DNA from: Gammaproteobacteria bacterium | Lineage (GTDB): Bacteria; Pseudomonadota; Gammaproteobacteria; Xanthomonadales; SZUA-36 | Direction: 5' to 3' | Assembly: GCA_030431095.1 (NCBI GenBank) | Contig: JAUIJU010000013.1 | Coordinates: forward strand, 16,343 to 80,342 | DNA: 64,000 nt | In this document: positions 58,226 through 64,000 of the stretch, in pieces | Layout: each line of letters starts with the position of its first letter | How positions within the stretch are numbered: position 1 is the stretch's first letter | Notes under the pieces: generated by a model | Told to the model about the DNA's origin: nothing | The model's input: only the letters and a program-made list of their open reading frames with translations | The model's database searches: none | Program-made: the position numbers and the translations under genes

Positions 58226-59389
58226 TCAGCGCAGTCCGGTCTCCAGCCGGCTGATGACCATGCGCTGAATCTCACTGGTGCCTTCGTAAATCTCGGTGAT
58301 CTTGGCGTCCCGGAAATACCGCTCCACCGGCAGTTCCTTGCTGTACCCCATACCACCATGAATCTGCAGGGCCTGGTGGGTGACGTACATGGCCGCTTCC
58401 GACGCGAACAGTTTAGCCATGCTCGCCTGCAAGGTATAGCGGCCACCGCCCTCACGCGACTTCTGCTTGTGCCAGGCGGCGCTGAGGGTCAGTTGCGTGG
58501 CCGCCTCCAGGCGCGTACGCATGTCGGCGATCTTGGCCTGGATCATCTGGAACCCCCCGATGGGACGGCCAAAGGCCTGGCGCTCACGGGCGTACTCCAC
58601 GCTGGCCTCGTATGCCGCACGCGCAATGCCGGTGGCCTGGGCGGCGATTCCGATGCGACCCGCGTCGAGCACGCCCATGGCGATCTTGAAGCCTTGCCCT
58701 TCCTCGCCCAGGCGATTCTCCGCCGGGCAGCGGTAGTTCTCGAATTCGATCTCGCACGTGGCGGACGCGCGAATGCCAAGCTTGGGTTCGGTCTTGCCGC
58801 GAAGAAACCCATCGGCTTCCGCATCGATCAGGAAGGCGCTAATGCCACGGGCGCCCTGTTCCGGATCGGTCATGGCGAACACCATCACGTACTTCGCTAC
58901 CGGGCCGGAGGTGATCCACGACTTCTTGCCGTTGATCACGTAGTGCGCCCCGTCATCACTGAGCACCGCCCGGGTGCGCATGTTGCTGGCGTCGGACCCG
59001 GACTGAGGCTCGGTCAGTGCATAAGCACCGATGGCCTGGCCGGAGGCGATGGGTGTGACGAAAGCCTGTTTCTGCGCCTCGGTGCCGTACTTCATGATGC
59101 CGTGACAATAGAGGGTGTTGTTCACCGACATGATGGTGGCGTGCGAGGCGTCGGCCGCCGCAATTTCCAGCAACGCCAGGGCGTAGCAAAGCGGGTCCAT
59201 GCCGGCGCCGCCGTATTCCTCGGGCACCTCGATGCCCATTAAGCCGAGTTCGCCCATCTGCGCGATGGTCTCGCTCGGAAATTCGCCCCTGGCGTCGAGC
59301 TCAGCGGCAACCGGCGCAATCTGCGAGCGGGCGAAATCACGCGCCGCGGCCTGGATCATCTGTTGTTCTTCGGTGAGGGAAAAGTCCAT
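58226..59389 (-). CDS. Acyl-CoA dehydrogenase
   Basis: 387 residues. It oxidises an acyl-CoA to the 2-enoyl-CoA with FAD, electrons passing to ETF. Family blocks: YALTEPQSGSDASNMRT (FAD and substrate), WITSG, and QIHGGMGYSKELPVERYFRD, with the catalytic Glu in IYEGTSEIQ near the C-terminus. This short/medium-chain-like form often has branched or short-chain substrates; specificity is unknown. A TATAAT -10 box lies 36 bases upstream of the ATG. It converges with nothing and is followed by gdhB on the same strand after 71 bases. Confidence 0.9.
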   Translation of the reverse strand: MDFSLTEEQQMIQAAARDFARSQIAPVAAELDARGEFPSETIAQMGELGLMGIEVPEEYGGAGMDPLCYALALLEIAAADASHATIMSVNNTLYCHGIMKYGTEAQKQAFVTPIASGQAIGAYALTEPQSGSDASNMRTRAVLSDDGAHYVINGKKSWITSGPVAKYVMVFAMTDPEQGARGISAFLIDAEADGFLRGKTEPKLGIRASATCEIEFENYRCPAENRLGEEGQGFKIAMGVLDAGRIGIAAQATGIARAAYEASVEYARERQAFGRPIGGFQMIQAKIADMRTRLEAATQLTLSAAWHKQKSREGGGRYTLQASMAKLFASEAAMYVTHQALQIHGGMGYSKELPVERYFRDAKITEIYEGTSEIQRMVISRLETGLR

Positions 59390-59425
59390 GATGCCTCGTT
59401 ACCCGGCGGTTCATTCGGGGGCGCA

Positions 59426-59431
59426 ATTATA
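59426..59431 (-). promoter_or_regulatory. -10 box of the acyl-CoA dehydrogenase promoter
   Basis: A perfect TATAAT on the minus strand, 36 bases upstream of the start codon. The -35 hexamer (ATGCGC at 17 bases) is poor, so an activator may be needed. Confidence 0.5.
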
Positions 59432-59501
59432 GTCGCTGCAGGCCAGGCGCGCATGCCCCGCCCTGATGGCGGACGCACCCTTCCACGCCATCGGGCTATC
59501 C

Positions 59502-59533
59502 ATATATCTTCCAATCGCGATAAAAAGATATAT
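59502..59533 (+). promoter_or_regulatory. Inverted-repeat operator over the ArsR-metH promoter
   Basis: ATATATCTT (59502-59510) and AAGATATAT (59525-59533) form a perfect 9-bp inverted repeat with a 14-base spacer. The right arm overlaps a -10 box TATACT (59531-59536), which ends seven bases before the ATG at 59544. The probable binder is the ArsR-type protein encoded immediately downstream, giving autoregulation of the metH operon. Confidence 0.6.
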
Positions 59534-59543
59534 ACTGCCCGCC

Positions 59544-60476
59544 ATGGACCTCCAACTGGCCTCACAACATCTTCGCCTGCTGTCGGACAGCACCCGAATC
59601 CGCCTGCTCCTGCTGCTCGAACAGGAGGAGCTGAGCGTGGCGGAACTGGCTGCGGTCACGCAATTGGCGCAACCCCGGGTCTCCACCCACCTGGCCCGAC
59701 TGAAAGAAGCGCAGCTGGTCAACGACCGACGTGACGGCGTGTCGGTGTTCTACCGAATCGCCCGCGACCCCGACGATGCTGCCCTGGCCAGCCTGTGGCG
59801 GGTACTGCGTCGCCAGACCAGCGACCCGCTGGTGGAACAGGACCGCGAACGCGTACCGCAGGTCCTGGCGGCGCGCAGCGGCGACGGCAAATGGGCCGAC
59901 TCGGTGGCCGGAGACATGGAACGCCATTACTCCCCGGGACGCACCTGGGAAGCCACCGCCCGCGCCCTGACCCAATTGCTGCAATTGGGTGACGTGGTCG
60001 ACATCGCCTCCGGCGACGGGGTGCTGGCCGAACTGCTGGCGCCGCACGCGCGCAGCATTACCTGCCTGGACATCAGCGAGCGCGTGGTGGCTGCCGGCCA
60101 GGAACGCCTTGCCGGGTACGACAATGTGCGATTTCGCCAGGGCGACATGCATGAGCTTCCGCTGACTGACGCCAGCGTCGACACTGTCATGCTGCTGCAC
60201 GCCCTGACCTACACGAGGCAACCCGAACGCGTGTTCGCCGAGACACGCCGTGTACTGCGCCCCGGTGGACAGTTGCTGGCCGTAACCCTGGCACAGCACC
60301 GTCACGAGAAGGCCGTGGCGCCTTACGACCACCTGAACCTGGGGTTCACCCCCGCTTCGCTGGAGAGACTGGGCGCCGACGCCGGACTGGACGTGCGCCA
60401 TTGCGCGGTGTCGGCGGTCGAAAAACGCCCCCCGAACTTCTCCATTCTCACCCTGTTGGCCCACCGACCCGCCTGA
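59544..60476 (+). CDS. ArsR-family regulator fused to a SAM-dependent methyltransferase domain
   Basis: 310 residues. Residues 1-80 form an ArsR-type winged helix (LSDSTRIRLLLLLEQEELSVAELAAVTQLAQPRVSTHLARL); residues about 130-300 form a class I methyltransferase fold with motif DIASGDGVLAELL and FRQGDMHELPL. This fusion is found next to metH and other SAM-cycle genes and resembles the SahR regulators, which sense S-adenosylhomocysteine. ATG 59544 was chosen as the codon starting the HTH domain; transcription appears to start at or near it. metH follows after six bases. Confidence 0.85.
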   Translation: MDLQLASQHLRLLSDSTRIRLLLLLEQEELSVAELAAVTQLAQPRVSTHLARLKEAQLVNDRRDGVSVFYRIARDPDDAALASLWRVLRRQTSDPLVEQDRERVPQVLAARSGDGKWADSVAGDMERHYSPGRTWEATARALTQLLQLGDVVDIASGDGVLAELLAPHARSITCLDISERVVAAGQERLAGYDNVRFRQGDMHELPLTDASVDTVMLLHALTYTRQPERVFAETRRVLRPGGQLLAVTLAQHRHEKAVAPYDHLNLGFTPASLERLGADAGLDVRHCAVSAVEKRPPNFSILTLLAHRPA

Positions 60477-60482
60477 GCGCTC

Positions 60483-64000
<3,518 letters not shown>

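Overview
The window is a continuous, almost fully coding stretch of chromosome from a GC-rich Gammaproteobacterium. The best internal clues to its affinity are the rpoE-mucA-mucB-rseC-mucD-lepA-lepB-rnc-era-recO-pdxJ block, the short NAD kinase with a GGDGFM motif (as in Xanthomonadales and Alphaproteobacteria), a 180-kDa-type NAD-glutamate dehydrogenase, and a stand-alone copy of a membrane module common in Wenzhouxiangella-like genomes. An affinity to Xanthomonadales/Chromatiales (Wenzhouxiangellaceae-like) is an inference. I saw no rRNA, tRNA, CRISPR array, insertion sequence or prophage. No gene-free gap exceeds 300 bases; the largest are 45746-46041 and 14811-15096.

Layout. (1) 1-5646, plus strand: end of a TonB-dependent receptor, an MFS transporter, 3-hydroxybutyrate dehydrogenase, an acyl-CoA ligase, an alpha/beta hydrolase and a short-chain dehydrogenase, probably one uptake-and-catabolism unit. 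(2) 5659-9061, minus: deoC with a double-domain ALDH16. (3) 9234-11764, plus: a second TonB receptor behind a very AT-rich promoter region, then an orphan membrane module. (4) 11772-14810, minus: membrane sulfotransferase, small membrane protein and arylsulfotransferase-like protein; a membrane-anchored glycosidase-like gene runs divergently (15097-17106). (5) 17115-21957, minus: guaB-guaA-[2OG oxygenase]-tadA. (6) 22087-27137: a lipoprotein amidohydrolase, xseA, and an ECF sigma / membrane protein / YigZ operon. (7) 27103-45745, minus: a reductase-like gene and a winged-helix gene, then fadH-mtnP-hpt-nagZ, a CYTH protein, rlmD, pdxJ, recO, era, rnc, DUF4845, lepB, lepA, mucD, rseC, mucB, mucA and rpoE, listed against the direction of transcription. 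(8) 46042-51391, plus: ALDH7, pyrD, murB and an M28 peptidase lipoprotein. (9) 51430-59389, minus: acyl-CoA dehydrogenase, NAD-GDH, nadK and 5'-nucleotidase. (10) 59544-64000, plus: an ArsR-methyltransferase regulator and metH, which runs off the window.

Genes are tightly coupled: many neighbours overlap as ATGA or GTGA or by 8-35 bases. Several regulatory structures are visible. These include sigma-E-type promoters in front of rpoE and mucD, a 9-bp inverted repeat over the promoter of the ArsR-metH operon, large hairpins in the leaders of guaB and lepA, competing hairpins before the 5'-nucleotidase, and -10 boxes only 6-7 bases from three start codons (probable leaderless mRNAs). Two short AT-rich patches lie inside conserved genes, at the 3' end of guaA and in the middle of the NAD-GDH gene. 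The guaA one matches a known integration hotspot and may be a scar.
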